DNA of 64,000 nucleotides, taken from Poseidonocella pacifica (GTDB taxonomy: Bacteria; Pseudomonadota; Alphaproteobacteria; Rhodobacterales; Rhodobacteraceae). Both the position numbers and the translations under genes were made by a program. This document shows positions 37,493 through 46,154 of the stretch, one piece after another; the stretch's first letter is position 1; every line of letters begins with the position of its first letter. The notes below the pieces were generated by a model. The model was given only the letters and a program-made list of their open reading frames with translations. It made no database searches and was not told where the DNA came from. Location: positions 186,001-250,000 of the forward strand of contig NZ_FOJU01000002.1 in assembly GCF_900111875.1 (NCBI RefSeq), written 5' to 3'.

Positions 37493-38244
37493 TGCCGCGG
37501 TATGCTGCAAATTTAAGCATGCTTTTTACAGAGCACCCTCTTGCGGGTCGTCCCCGTGCGGCGGCGCATGCAGGGTTTCACAACATCGAAGTGCTGTTTC
37601 CCTATGCGCTCACCATCGGCGAATGGTCCATGCTGCTTAAAGACAACGATCTCAACCTCGTCCTGATCAACACGCCAGTCGAAGATTGGGAAGAAGGTGG
37701 ACGTGGCCTCGCCGCTGTTCCGGGTGCCAGCGCTGAGTTTCGCCGCAGCTTTGAACAATCCGCACGCTATGCAGAAGCACTGGACGTGCCGCGTATTCAT
37801 GTGATGACCGGCATCGCCGAAGGGGCGCGGGCCAAGGAAACCTTACTCGAAAACCTCGCGTGGGCGGCAGATCAGGCACCGAACCGTGTTCTGATGCTGG
37901 AGCCGCTCAACCCCCTCGATATGCCCGGCTACTACCTGAACGGGTTCGACCTCGCCTGCGAGGTTCTCGACACGCTTGGCCGCGCGAACCTCTCTTTGCA
38001 ATTCGATCTCTGGCACGCCTTTCGGCTCGGCCACGATCCTGTCACCCTCTTCGAGACGCTGCACGCCCGCGTAGGTCACATACAAATCGCCGGCATCCCC
38101 AAGCGTGGCGATCCAATGAGCGGCACGTTCGATATGGTTGCATTTCTCGGGCAACTGGAACGGTTGAACTATCGGGGGATCGTGAGCGGTGAATACACGC
38201 CGCAGGGACGGACCGAAGATGGCTTGGCCTGGGCCGGTCTTTAA
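37492..38244 (+). CDS. hydroxypyruvate isomerase-like TIM-barrel protein
   Basis: 250 residues from the ATG at 37492, coupled to DUF1285. The N-terminus YAANLSMLFTEHP and the motifs IEVLFPY, LMLEPLNPLDMPGYYLN, LQFDLWHAFRLG, GHIQIAGIPKRGDP and GIVSGEYTPQG match the Hyi family (xylose-isomerase-like barrel with the metal-ligand glutamates in LEPLN and SGEY). Family members interconvert hydroxypyruvate and tartronate semialdehyde, which would fit with glycolate/glyoxylate use through glcDEF 10 kb away. The stop overlaps that of the CDF gene. Confidence 0.87.
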   Translation: MPRYAANLSMLFTEHPLAGRPRAAAHAGFHNIEVLFPYALTIGEWSMLLKDNDLNLVLINTPVEDWEEGGRGLAAVPGASAEFRRSFEQSARYAEALDVPRIHVMTGIAEGARAKETLLENLAWAADQAPNRVLMLEPLNPLDMPGYYLNGFDLACEVLDTLGRANLSLQFDLWHAFRLGHDPVTLFETLHARVGHIQIAGIPKRGDPMSGTFDMVAFLGQLERLNYRGIVSGEYTPQGRTEDGLAWAGL

Positions 38245-39143
38245 TGCCCCACGACCCGAGCGTCGGCACACACATCAGGGGCGGTCTCAAGTTCCAGAAC
38301 GCTATGAGTGATGCCGTGGCGCTCCTCCAGTATCGCACGCAAGTCGCGCTTCATGCTATGCGCGCCCTCCGGGCTCGACGTCACGACGTGGGCCTGTAAC
38401 GATATGTCCTTCTCACCCATATGCCACAGATGGACGTGGTGCAGGCTTTCGACCCCATTCACTGCCTCCAGATCGGCAATCACATCGGCGAGGTCTACAT
38501 CCTCCGGCGCGGCGAGCATCAGCACCCGGATGACCGGTTTTAGCCCCATGGCAGCATGCCAGAGGATATAGCCCGAAATCCCAAGCGTCACGAGCGGATC
38601 CACCAATCGCCAATCATAGAGCAGCACCGCGATACCCGATACAATCACCGCGACGGACGCCATGGCATCGGTGAGATTGTGCAGGAAGGCCGCGCGCATG
38701 TTCATGCTCGATTTCGACATCCCGAAAATCAGCAAGGCCGTGACCGCGTCGACGATCAGAGCGATGCCTGCCACGATCACGACGGTCCACCCCTCCACCT
38801 CTGACGGTGACAGGAGGCGCTGGACGCCCTCTGCCATCAGGTAGAGCGCAATGACGATCAGGGTGGTATAGTTCACCAGCGCCGCGACGACCTCCGCCCG
38901 GCCATAGCCAAAGGTCATATCGGCATTCGCCGGTCGCCGCGAGATACGCCGCGCAAAGAAGGCGATGACCAGCGACAGGGCATCGGAAAGATTGTGAATC
39001 GCGTCGGCAATGAGCGCAAGAGACCCCGCGAAGACACCGCCGATGATCTGCGCCACGGTGAGAGCGAGGTTGACGAGGATCGCAAGCGCAACACGGCGGT
39101 CGCCCGCTTCTTCTATGTGATCATGAGAATGGTCGTGCGGCAT
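38241..39143 (-). CDS. cation diffusion facilitator (zinc-type exporter)
   Basis: 300 residues from the ATG at 39143, giving the histidine-rich start MPHDHSHDH; a TTG at 39203 is an alternative. Six membrane helices, with HxxxD sites in helix 2 (DAIHNLSD) and helix 5 (HNLTD), the pattern of Zn2+/H+ antiporters. The C-terminal cytoplasmic domain has the HHVHLWHMG metal-binding strand. Exports Zn2+ (or Cd2+/Co2+) from the cytoplasm. It converges on the isomerase gene with a 4-base overlap of stops. Confidence 0.93.
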   Translation of the reverse strand: MPHDHSHDHIEEAGDRRVALAILVNLALTVAQIIGGVFAGSLALIADAIHNLSDALSLVIAFFARRISRRPANADMTFGYGRAEVVAALVNYTTLIVIALYLMAEGVQRLLSPSEVEGWTVVIVAGIALIVDAVTALLIFGMSKSSMNMRAAFLHNLTDAMASVAVIVSGIAVLLYDWRLVDPLVTLGISGYILWHAAMGLKPVIRVLMLAAPEDVDLADVIADLEAVNGVESLHHVHLWHMGEKDISLQAHVVTSSPEGAHSMKRDLRAILEERHGITHSVLELETAPDVCADARVVGH

Positions 39144-39354
39144 ACCGAAGACATGGGGCGCTCCGCGCAGGTTGGCAAGTTGAGTCGAAGCTTTCCGCGC
39201 CAAGGGGGCAGTCCTGTGCCTATTCGGTGCTCAGCGCAGGAATTTGGTCACGGAAACCGAGCGTGTCGGCTTGCCGCCAAACTAGCCCTCGACAATACTC
39301 AAGCAGGACTCGTAGTTCGTCGCAGTGCGTGATGGTCCGGAACACAGGTTGCCC

Positions 39355-40368
39355 ATGAACTCTTCGATCTCTGCCCGATCTTCGACGCCGGCGAGGCGGC
39401 TTGAGTGGATCGATGCGACCAAGGGCGCGATGATAATTCTTGTTGTGGTCGGCCATACTTGGCGGGGACTTTGGGGCGCGAACCTTCTGTCCCCCAATCT
39501 GTTCGCCGCAGTCGATATGCGGATCTATGCCTTCCACATGCCGGTTTTCTTTGCGGTATCCGGCTGGTTCTTCCTCGCCTCACTATCGAGAATGTCCGTA
39601 GCAGAATTCCTTCAGTGAAGGCTGCTGCGCCTTTTCTGGCCCATGAGACTCTGGACGTACATTTTCCTTGGCGTGAAGTATCTGGGAGGACAGGCTGCCA
39701 ATACACCCGTGCGAGGGGCCGACCTCTTCATCCTGCCGATCCCGGGTGTCTTGCACCTTTGGTTTTTGTGAGCGCTCTTCGTGTTGAGTGTCGCCTTTGC
39801 GCTGCTCAAGCCCTTTACGCGGGGCGGCAAGGTTCCCGCATCGGTCCTGGCCGGAGCGGGTGTTGTGGTCACGTTGCTACAGTTCATTCGCATGCCAACA
39901 GGGCTGGAAGAATGGTTTGTGCCGGCGATTGCATGCGCACCCTACTTTTGGATCGGCGTAGCGCTCGGGCAGACGGACATCCTTGCCCGTTTGTCCAATT
40001 CAGCGCGGGCCGCCGCAGGCTTCGTTTTCTGCGTCCTTCTCGCGATCTGGCCTGTCATCGATGACTACGGCGTTGGCACCTTGGGATCGGTCATCCTGAC
40101 ACTTTGTGTACTGGCTGTGTTCTCAGGCATAGCGGAGATGGAGCGGACCCCAGTGATAAACGGGCTCTCCATTCTCGGTGCGGCCTCGATGGCGATCTAT
40201 GTCGCCCACACAATCATCTCCGCCGCTGTGCGGGAGGCGCTTCTGGCATTCGGAATCGATCGTTTGCCCCCGCAACTCATCCTGGGGGTCGCTATCGGGA
40301 TACTAGGGCCGCTGGCGCTCGTATGGGTTGCCAACCGGACGCGAACCACGCGGCTTCTCGGCCTCTAG
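39355..40368 (+). pseudogene. acyltransferase family 3 (OafA-like), broken by two in-frame TGA codons
   Basis: One frame runs from the ATG at 39355 to a TAG at 40366-40368 and reads as a continuous acyltransferase-3 membrane protein of 337 codons, but TGA occurs at 39616-39618 and 39769-39771. RRLEWIDATKGAMIILVVVGHTW is the family's N-terminal catalytic region; FHMPVFFAVSGWFFLA, FWPMRLWTYIFLG and HLWFL-stop-ALFVL follow. The second TGA stands where members carry an aromatic residue, usually tryptophan, so a TGG to TGA change is likely. No frameshift. The product would have acylated a surface sugar. Probably recent decay, because the rest is intact. Confidence 0.8.
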
Positions 40369-40390
40369 AGCGCACTGCAACGGGTTTGCC

Positions 40391-43186
40391 TCAGTGCGCC
40401 TCAGCCCAGTTCGCGCCCTGACCTGCGTCAACGATGATCGGTACATCGAGCTTGACGACCGGCTCGGCCGCGCCCTCCATAACTTCCCGCGCGCGGGAGA
40501 TGAGATCTTCGGCGGCGCCCTCGTCCACTTCGAAAAGAAGTTCGTCGTGGACCTGCAACAGCATCGTGGCAGGCAGACCCTCAATGGCGCGTTCCATCCG
40601 GATCATGGCGCGGCGGATGATATCGGCGGCCGTGCCTTGGATCGGGGCATTGATTGCCGCGCGTTGAGCGAAACCAGCACGAGGGCCGCGGGCGTTTATC
40701 TCGGGGGTGTGGATGCGGCGGCCAAAGAGGGTTTCGACGTAGTCATGCTCCTTGGCGAAGCTCTTGGTCGCGTCCATGTAATCGCGGATGCCGGGGAAGC
40801 GCTCAAAGTAACGGTCGATGAAACCCTTGGCCTCTTCGCGCGGGATACGCAGGTTGCGAGCAAGTCCAAAGGCGGAGATGCCATAGATCACGCCGAAGTT
40901 GATCGCCTTTGCCTGACGGCGGATATCCGGCGTCATCTCTTCAAGGGGCACGTTGAACATCTCAGACGCTGTCGCGGCGTGAATGTCCTGCCCCTCACGG
41001 AAGGCTTCCTTGAGCGCGTCGATATCCGCGATATGGGCGAGGATGCGCAGTTCGATCTGGGAGTAGTCGAGCGACACAAGGGTCTTGCCCGGCTCTGCGA
41101 CAAAGGCTTCGCGGATGCGGCGGCCTTCCTCTGTGCGGATCGGGATGTTCTGCAGGTTGGGATCGGTAGATGCGAGCCGGCCCGTGCTGGCCCCGGCGAT
41201 GGAATAGCAAGTATGCACCCGGCCGGTCTCGGGGTGGATATGGGTCTGGAGCGCGTCGGTATAGGTGCTTTTCAGCTTGGAAATCTGGCGCCAGTCCAGC
41301 ACCCGGCCCGGCAGGTCGTGAAGCGTGGCGAGGTCTTCGAGCACATCGGCACCGGTGGCATAGGCGCCGGTCTTGCCGCGCTTGCCGCCCTCGAGGCCCA
41401 TCTCGTCAAAAAGGATTTCGCCGAGTTGTTTGGGGGAACCGACGTTGAACTTGCGGCCGGCAAGCTCATGGATCTCCTCCTCAAGTTGCGCCATCTTCTG
41501 GGCGAAAGCGCCGGACATGCGGCTGAGCGTGTCGCGGTCTACCTTGACGCCCGCACGCTCCATCCGGGTGAGGACCGGCACCATGGGGCGCTCCAGCCGC
41601 TCGTAGACGCGGGTGACCTGCGCGCGGTGAAGCTGCGGCTTGAAAAGCTGCCACAGGCGCAGCGTGATATCGGCATCCTCGGCGGCGTATCTGACGGCCT
41701 CGTCGATCGGCACACGGTCGAAGGTGATGGCGGATTTGCCACTTCCCAAAAGGGGTTTGATCGGGATCGGCGTATGGCCGAGATAGCGCTCTGAGAGGAT
41801 GTCCATCCCGTGACCATGAAGGCCCGCGTGCATGGCATAGGACATGAGCATGGTATCGTCGATCGGGGCCACATCGATGTTCAACCGGGCAAAGATCTTG
41901 GCGTCATACTTCATGTTCTGGCCGATCTTGAGGATCGCTTCGTCCTCAAGGATGGGCTTGAGGATCTCCAGCGCTTGGTCAAAGCCCATCTGCCCCTCGG
42001 CACGAGCATCGTCACCAAAGAGATCGTCGGCAGCGCCCGCGCGGTGCGCCAGCGGGATGTAGCAGGCCTGTCCCGGCTCGACGCAAAGGGAGATGCCGAC
42101 CAATTCGGCGGTCATGTCGTTGAGGCCGGTCGTCTCGGTATCGACGGCCACATAGCCGCGCTCAAGGATCTGGTCGATCCATGGGGCGAGATCATCGGCG
42201 CTGCGCACGCATGCGTAGGTCTCGGGCTCGAAGGGGATATCGGCGGGGCTCGGGCCATCCTCAACGACGGGTTTCGGCTCTTCGATGACTGGCGCTTCAG
42301 CGCCGAACCTATCGGCCACGCGCTTGGTCAGGGTACGGAATTCCATCTCTGCGAGGAAGGGCATCAGCACATCTGGGTCCGGGTCTTGAACCTCCAGATC
42401 GTCGATGGTGAAATCCAGCGGCGTGTTTTCGTCGAGCAGGACCAGCCGCTTGGACATCTCGATCTGTTCACGCTTCTCGATGAGAGTTTGCCGGCGCTTG
42501 GGCTGCTTTATCTCTTCCGCGCGGTCCAGAAGCTCCTCCAGCGAGCCGAACTCATTGATCAAAAGTGCCGCCGTCTTGATCCCGATGCCGGGGGCGCCGG
42601 GCACATTGTCGACCGAGTCGCCGGCCAAGGCCTGCACATCCACCACACGCTCGGGATAAACGCCGAACTTCTCAAAGACGCCCTCACGGTCGATGCGGCG
42701 GTTCTTCATAGCATCAAGCATCTCCACCCCGTCGCCGACGAGTTGCATGAGGTCCTTGTCGGAAGAGATGATCGTGACATTGCCTCCCGCCTCGCGGGCC
42801 TGCCGGGCCAACGTCGCAATCATATCGTCAGCCTCGTACCCAGCGAGTTCCTTGCAGGCGATGTTGAACGCCTCGGTGGCGCGGCGGGTCAACGGGATTT
42901 GCGGGCGAAGATCTTCCGGCATCGCATCCCGGTTGGCCTTGTACTGGTCATACAGATCGTTGCGGAACGTGTGGGAGCCCTTGTCGAAGATAACGGCGAC
43001 ATGGGTCGGCGCGTCGGGGCCGGCGTTGTCCTCCACGTAACGGAAGATCATGTTGCAAAAGCCCGCGACCGCCCCGATGGGAAGCCCGTCGGACTTGCGC
43101 GTGAGCGGCGGCAGCGCGTGATAGGCGCGGAAGATGAAGGCCGATCCGTCGATCAGATGCAGGTGACAGCCTTTGCCGAATGCCAT
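40391..43186 (-). CDS. polA: DNA polymerase I
   Basis: 931 residues, matching the family. Three domains: 5'-3' flap nuclease (HLIDGSAFIFRAYHALPP, then IKTAALLINEFGSLEEL helix-3-turn), 3'-5' exonuclease with its DTET acidic site intact (YVAVDTETTGLND), and the family A polymerase (LASTDPNLQNIPIRTEEGRRIREAF, SLDYSQIELRILAHI, AINFGVIYGISAFGLA and VHDELLFEV). It removes RNA primers and fills repair gaps. GGAGAG precedes the ATG. Both nucleases seem functional, unlike in some lineages. Confidence 0.97.
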   Translation of the reverse strand: MAFGKGCHLHLIDGSAFIFRAYHALPPLTRKSDGLPIGAVAGFCNMIFRYVEDNAGPDAPTHVAVIFDKGSHTFRNDLYDQYKANRDAMPEDLRPQIPLTRRATEAFNIACKELAGYEADDMIATLARQAREAGGNVTIISSDKDLMQLVGDGVEMLDAMKNRRIDREGVFEKFGVYPERVVDVQALAGDSVDNVPGAPGIGIKTAALLINEFGSLEELLDRAEEIKQPKRRQTLIEKREQIEMSKRLVLLDENTPLDFTIDDLEVQDPDPDVLMPFLAEMEFRTLTKRVADRFGAEAPVIEEPKPVVEDGPSPADIPFEPETYACVRSADDLAPWIDQILERGYVAVDTETTGLNDMTAELVGISLCVEPGQACYIPLAHRAGAADDLFGDDARAEGQMGFDQALEILKPILEDEAILKIGQNMKYDAKIFARLNIDVAPIDDTMLMSYAMHAGLHGHGMDILSERYLGHTPIPIKPLLGSGKSAITFDRVPIDEAVRYAAEDADITLRLWQLFKPQLHRAQVTRVYERLERPMVPVLTRMERAGVKVDRDTLSRMSGAFAQKMAQLEEEIHELAGRKFNVGSPKQLGEILFDEMGLEGGKRGKTGAYATGADVLEDLATLHDLPGRVLDWRQISKLKSTYTDALQTHIHPETGRVHTCYSIAGASTGRLASTDPNLQNIPIRTEEGRRIREAFVAEPGKTLVSLDYSQIELRILAHIADIDALKEAFREGQDIHAATASEMFNVPLEEMTPDIRRQAKAINFGVIYGISAFGLARNLRIPREEAKGFIDRYFERFPGIRDYMDATKSFAKEHDYVETLFGRRIHTPEINARGPRAGFAQRAAINAPIQGTAADIIRRAMIRMERAIEGLPATMLLQVHDELLFEVDEGAAEDLISRAREVMEGAAEPVVKLDVPIIVDAGQGANWAEAH

Positions 43187-43246
43187 GGTTTCTCTCCGCT
43201 TGGGTCCGGCGCGGTATTGCCACGAAGCGCGCCCGGCTTCCAGCCC

Positions 43247-43966
43247 TCAGCAGGACAGTGGCGCGCGCTCGTTCCGTTCGAGGTCGACAAGTTCGTCCAA
43301 GGTATGTTTGCTCACCCGGCCCAGAGCCGCGGTACGTCCGACCACAAGCGCTGGCGTTCCGACAAACCCGAAAAGGTCGGCCAGCGCTCGGGTAGTGGCG
43401 AGTCGCCGATCTACCTCCGGGCGCTGCATATCTGAGAGAAGGCGCGCCGTGTCGATCCCCGCGTCCTCGGCGAGTTTCAGCAGATAGGCCCGTGTCGGCA
43501 CAACGGGAGACCCCATGAGCCGATGGTGGAAGGCCGAGTGCGCGCCTTGAAACCCCGCAGCGATGGCGGCGCGCGCCGCAAGCTCGGACGGTGGGCCATA
43601 GATCGGCAGTTCGTGAAAACTCACCGTCGCGCCATCAACCTCTCGCAATAGCGGGGAAATTTCGCGACAGATTGAGCAGCGCACGTCGGAGAAATACGCG
43701 AGTGGGACTTTTGCTCGACCCGCCGGGAAGAGCGCCGCGCAAAGATCGGGGATTTCCGGCCTGAGGGGTGCTGCCTCAAGCCCCGTGAACAGGGCCGCTC
43801 CCGCCGAGATTGCCCCGCCCGGTATTCGGCGAAACCCCGGAACACCAGGGATCGGCTCCAACTCAAGTGGGGGCCGTAATGCCCACCGCAGCGCACCCGC
43901 CCCGCCATAGGCGCCGGCGACAAGCCCGCTGAAGACACCAAGGTTCAGAAAGGTACGGCGATTCAG
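43247..43966 (-). CDS. thioredoxin-fold (DsbA-like) protein with Tat-type leader and probable CTG start
   Basis: 239 residues if translation begins at the CTG at 43966, which overlaps the stop of the upstream zf-CHCC gene as CTGA. This start restores a twin-arginine leader [19 protein letters not shown]. There is no ATG, GTG or TTG between the upstream in-frame stop and a TTG at 43861, which would remove the leader. The body has a CSIC redox motif (in [13 protein letters not shown]) and the cis-proline loop VGTPALVVG typical of DsbA/DsbC folds. Likely a periplasmic thiol oxidoreductase. It is 60 bases from polA on the same strand. Confidence 0.7.
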   Translation of the reverse strand: MNRRTFLNLGVFSGLVAGAYGGAGALRWALRPPLELEPIPGVPGFRRIPGGAISAGAALFTGLEAAPLRPEIPDLCAALFPAGRAKVPLAYFSDVRCSICREISPLLREVDGATVSFHELPIYGPPSELAARAAIAAGFQGAHSAFHHRLMGSPVVPTRAYLLKLAEDAGIDTARLLSDMQRPEVDRRLATTRALADLFGFVGTPALVVGRTAALGRVSKHTLDELVDLERNERAPLSC

Positions 43967-44142
43967 ACCTTACCCTCGAATTCCTTGTGGATCAGTCTGG
44001 CATCGCAATAGGGACACTCTACATAGCCCGTCTCATGCGGAATCTGGAGCCAGACGCGCGGATGCCCCAAGGCCCCTTCCCCTCCGTCACAGGCCACGCG
44101 CCATGTGTCCACGATACGGGTCTCAGGGGGTGGGGTCGTCAT
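43963..44142 (-). CDS. zf-CHCC zinc-finger protein
   Basis: 59 residues, too short for many gene callers. [24 protein letters not shown] and [11 protein letters not shown] match the zf-CHCC family (C-x-GG-x-x-x-LGHP, then C-P-Y-C), related to the NDUFS6/13-kDa subunit of complex I. Ligands would be the cysteine of ACDGG, the histidine of GHP and the two cysteines of CPYC. AAGGA is about 9 bases before the ATG. The stop overlaps the start of the thioredoxin-fold gene, so they are coupled. Confidence 0.88.
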   Translation of the reverse strand: MTTPPPETRIVDTWRVACDGGEGALGHPRVWLQIPHETGYVECPYCDARLIHKEFEGKV

Positions 44143-44215
44143 GGGGTCATTTCCTTTGCGGCGTTACTCCACTAGATCGGGTTATGCGCGATCACGGAAT
44201 GAGGGACAAGACACA

Positions 44216-45148
44216 GTGGCCGGGAATGCGATTGAAATTGAAGGTCTGACCAAGACATACGCGGGCCAGAAGGGCGAAGCGCCCAAACAAGCATTGCGCG
44301 GGGTGGATCTTTCTATTCCTGCCGGTTCGGTCTTTGGCCTTCTGGGGCCGAATGGCGCGGGCAAGTCCACGTTGATCAACATCCTTGCCGGTTTGGTCAG
44401 GAAAACCGATGGGCGCGTGACGATCTGGGGGTTCGATCAGGACGTAAACCCACGCCAATCGCGCGCCGCGATCGGCGTGATGCCCCAAGAGCTCAACCTC
44501 GATCCGTTCTTTGCGCCCCGCGCGGCGCTGGAGGTGCAGGCAGGGCTCTATGGCGTGCCCAAGACGGAACGACGCAGCGATGAGATTCTTCGCATGGTTG
44601 GCCTTGAGGACAAGGCGAACGCCTATGCGCGCACCCTGTCGGGAGGCATGCGGCGGCGTCTCCTGCTTGGAAAAGCGCTTGTGCATAATCCGCAAGTCCT
44701 CGTGCTCGATGAGCCGACCGCGGGGGTCGACATCGAATTGCGGCAGATGCTGTGGGAGAATGTGCGTCGCCTGAATCGCGAACGCGGCATGACGATCATC
44801 CTGACAACACACTATCTCGAAGAGGCCGAGGAAATGTGTGATGAGATCGCGATCATCAACCACGGCGAAGTGGTTGCCCGCGACAGCACCGCGAACCTGC
44901 TGGGCGCGCTTGATGCAAAGACGATGGTGATCCAACCCGAAGGAGGGGTTTCCCGCTTGCCCGAGGGCTTGGGGCTGGAGGTCGAGCGGCGCGAAGGCGG
45001 CGCCATCGCCATTTCCTATCACTCGCAAGCCACGCCGGCAGAGGCCGTGCTGCAATCAGTGCGCGATGCGGGGATTCGAATCGATGACGTTCGGACCGAA
45101 CAGGCGGATCTAGAAGATGTTTTCCTCGCTCTGACCCGGTCGCGCTAA
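44216..45148 (+). CDS. ABC transporter ATP-binding protein (ABC-2 exporter type), no adjacent permease
   Basis: 310 residues from a GTG at 44216 (GAGGGA upstream). Walker A GPNGAGKST, signature LSGGMRRRLLL, Walker B LVLDEPTAGVD and the H-loop TTHYLEE are all present. The ATPase is of the DrrA/CcmA-like class normally paired with an ABC-2 permease such as the one cut at the left edge of the window, but the next gene is unrelated. Its transported substrate is unknown. It is divergent from the zf-CHCC gene. Confidence 0.92.
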   Translation: MAGNAIEIEGLTKTYAGQKGEAPKQALRGVDLSIPAGSVFGLLGPNGAGKSTLINILAGLVRKTDGRVTIWGFDQDVNPRQSRAAIGVMPQELNLDPFFAPRAALEVQAGLYGVPKTERRSDEILRMVGLEDKANAYARTLSGGMRRRLLLGKALVHNPQVLVLDEPTAGVDIELRQMLWENVRRLNRERGMTIILTTHYLEEAEEMCDEIAIINHGEVVARDSTANLLGALDAKTMVIQPEGGVSRLPEGLGLEVERREGGAIAISYHSQATPAEAVLQSVRDAGIRIDDVRTEQADLEDVFLALTRSR

Positions 45149-45204
45149 GGGTTTCGTCACGGTTTGCTGCCATGGATGAATCCCAATTACGCGGATGAGG
45201 GCCG

Positions 45205-45876
45205 ATGCGACCATTCTATCTCCATATCGGCACGCATATGGCCGGGACCGCAGGGCTGCACGGATGGCTGCACGATGCCGCACCGCGTCTTGCGGCCAAG
45301 GGCACGGGGCTTTTCATCGAAGGCCCTGCCGCCTCCGCCGGAACGCTTCCGCTTGCAAACGCAGTGCTGCGCCCCAGCCTTCGCACGCCTGCGCGCATGG
45401 CTGGACGAACCAAACCGCCGGGTCTTTGGGGGCGGCTGAAAGTGCTGGCCCGGCTCCGGGGCCTCTGCGCCAATCCAGACATCAAACGCTTTGTGGCAAG
45501 CGCAGAGTCGCTCTGTTTTGCCCGTGAAGATGTAGAGGCCGAACGCCTCCGCTGGTTTTTCAAGGTTGCGGATGTACAGATTGTTCCCGTCGTCTGCTTT
45601 CGCAACGAAATGCATTGGCGCGCCATGTGGGAACGCGAACTCCTGAAACATGGCAGTCACTGGCGATACGGCCTTGGCATGGATGATATCCGTGAAGACT
45701 GGGTATTTGATCGCGAGGAAATCGTGCGTTTCTGGCGTCGCTTCGGCTCTGTCCGGGTGGTTGATTACGACCGGGAAATTGAAGAGCGCGGAACAGTCCT
45801 CCCTGCTCTGCTCAATGCCGTCGGGGTAATGACCGAAGCCGACCAAGGTCGCATGTACTTGGATCGAAGCGCCTGA
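45205..45876 (+). CDS. sulfotransferase-like protein with degenerate PAPS loop
   Basis: 223 residues, GAGG before the ATG. The N-terminus FYLHIGTHMAGTAGLHGWL aligns with the 5'-phosphosulfate loop of bacterial sulfotransferase-like proteins (usually HIGTHKTGTTSLQ), but the PAPS-binding lysine is methionine and the second threonine is alanine. The rest (VQIVPVVCFRNEMHWRAMWERELL, VRVVDYDREIEERGTVLPALL) follows the family fold loosely. Catalysis is doubtful. No operon partner is evident. Confidence 0.6.
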   Translation: MRPFYLHIGTHMAGTAGLHGWLHDAAPRLAAKGTGLFIEGPAASAGTLPLANAVLRPSLRTPARMAGRTKPPGLWGRLKVLARLRGLCANPDIKRFVASAESLCFAREDVEAERLRWFFKVADVQIVPVVCFRNEMHWRAMWERELLKHGSHWRYGLGMDDIREDWVFDREEIVRFWRRFGSVRVVDYDREIEERGTVLPALLNAVGVMTEADQGRMYLDRSA

Positions 45877-45958
45877 CCACCTTTTTGCAAAGGTTCCTTT
45901 GACGAAGCCGCTGCAAGGCTTATTCTCGTTGCACGACCCCGGTGCAAGGAGCCCGACC

Positions 45959-46150
45959 ATGCCCAACTTCAACAAAATGTTCGAACTCGACTTAGAGGAT
46001 ATCCGGCTGATCGAAACCGCCCTTCGGCATGCTGCGTCATCCGAGCGGGAAGACGGCATCGATCCCAAGGCAGCGCAATCCCTGCTTGGCCGGTTACACA
46101 ACCAGAAAATCTTTTATCGACCGAAATCCGGGGTCTATATCTCCGGATAA
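45959..46150 (+). CDS. small conserved-type protein, function unknown
   Basis: 63 residues from the ATG at 45959, with AAGGAG upstream. FELDLEDIRLIETALRHAASS is an amphipathic helix, followed by a basic LLGRLHNQKIFYRPKSGVYISG end. Codon use and the strong ribosome-binding site support a real gene. No family recognised; it has no membrane segment. It converges on rlmN with a 4-base gap. Confidence 0.65.
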   Translation: MPNFNKMFELDLEDIRLIETALRHAASSEREDGIDPKAAQSLLGRLHNQKIFYRPKSGVYISG

Positions 46151-46154
46151 AGGA

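Noticed and set aside
39616-39771. Recoding of TGA (selenocysteine or Trp) in the acyltransferase
   Set aside because: Acyltransferase-3 enzymes are not selenoproteins, no stem-loop of that type was recognised, and TGA is the normal stop of many genes here. Nonsense mutation is simpler.
41810-43435. 541-codon open frame on the plus strand opposite polA
   Set aside because: PolA on the other strand has all three domains and motifs; this frame is its mirror and has no recognisable family.
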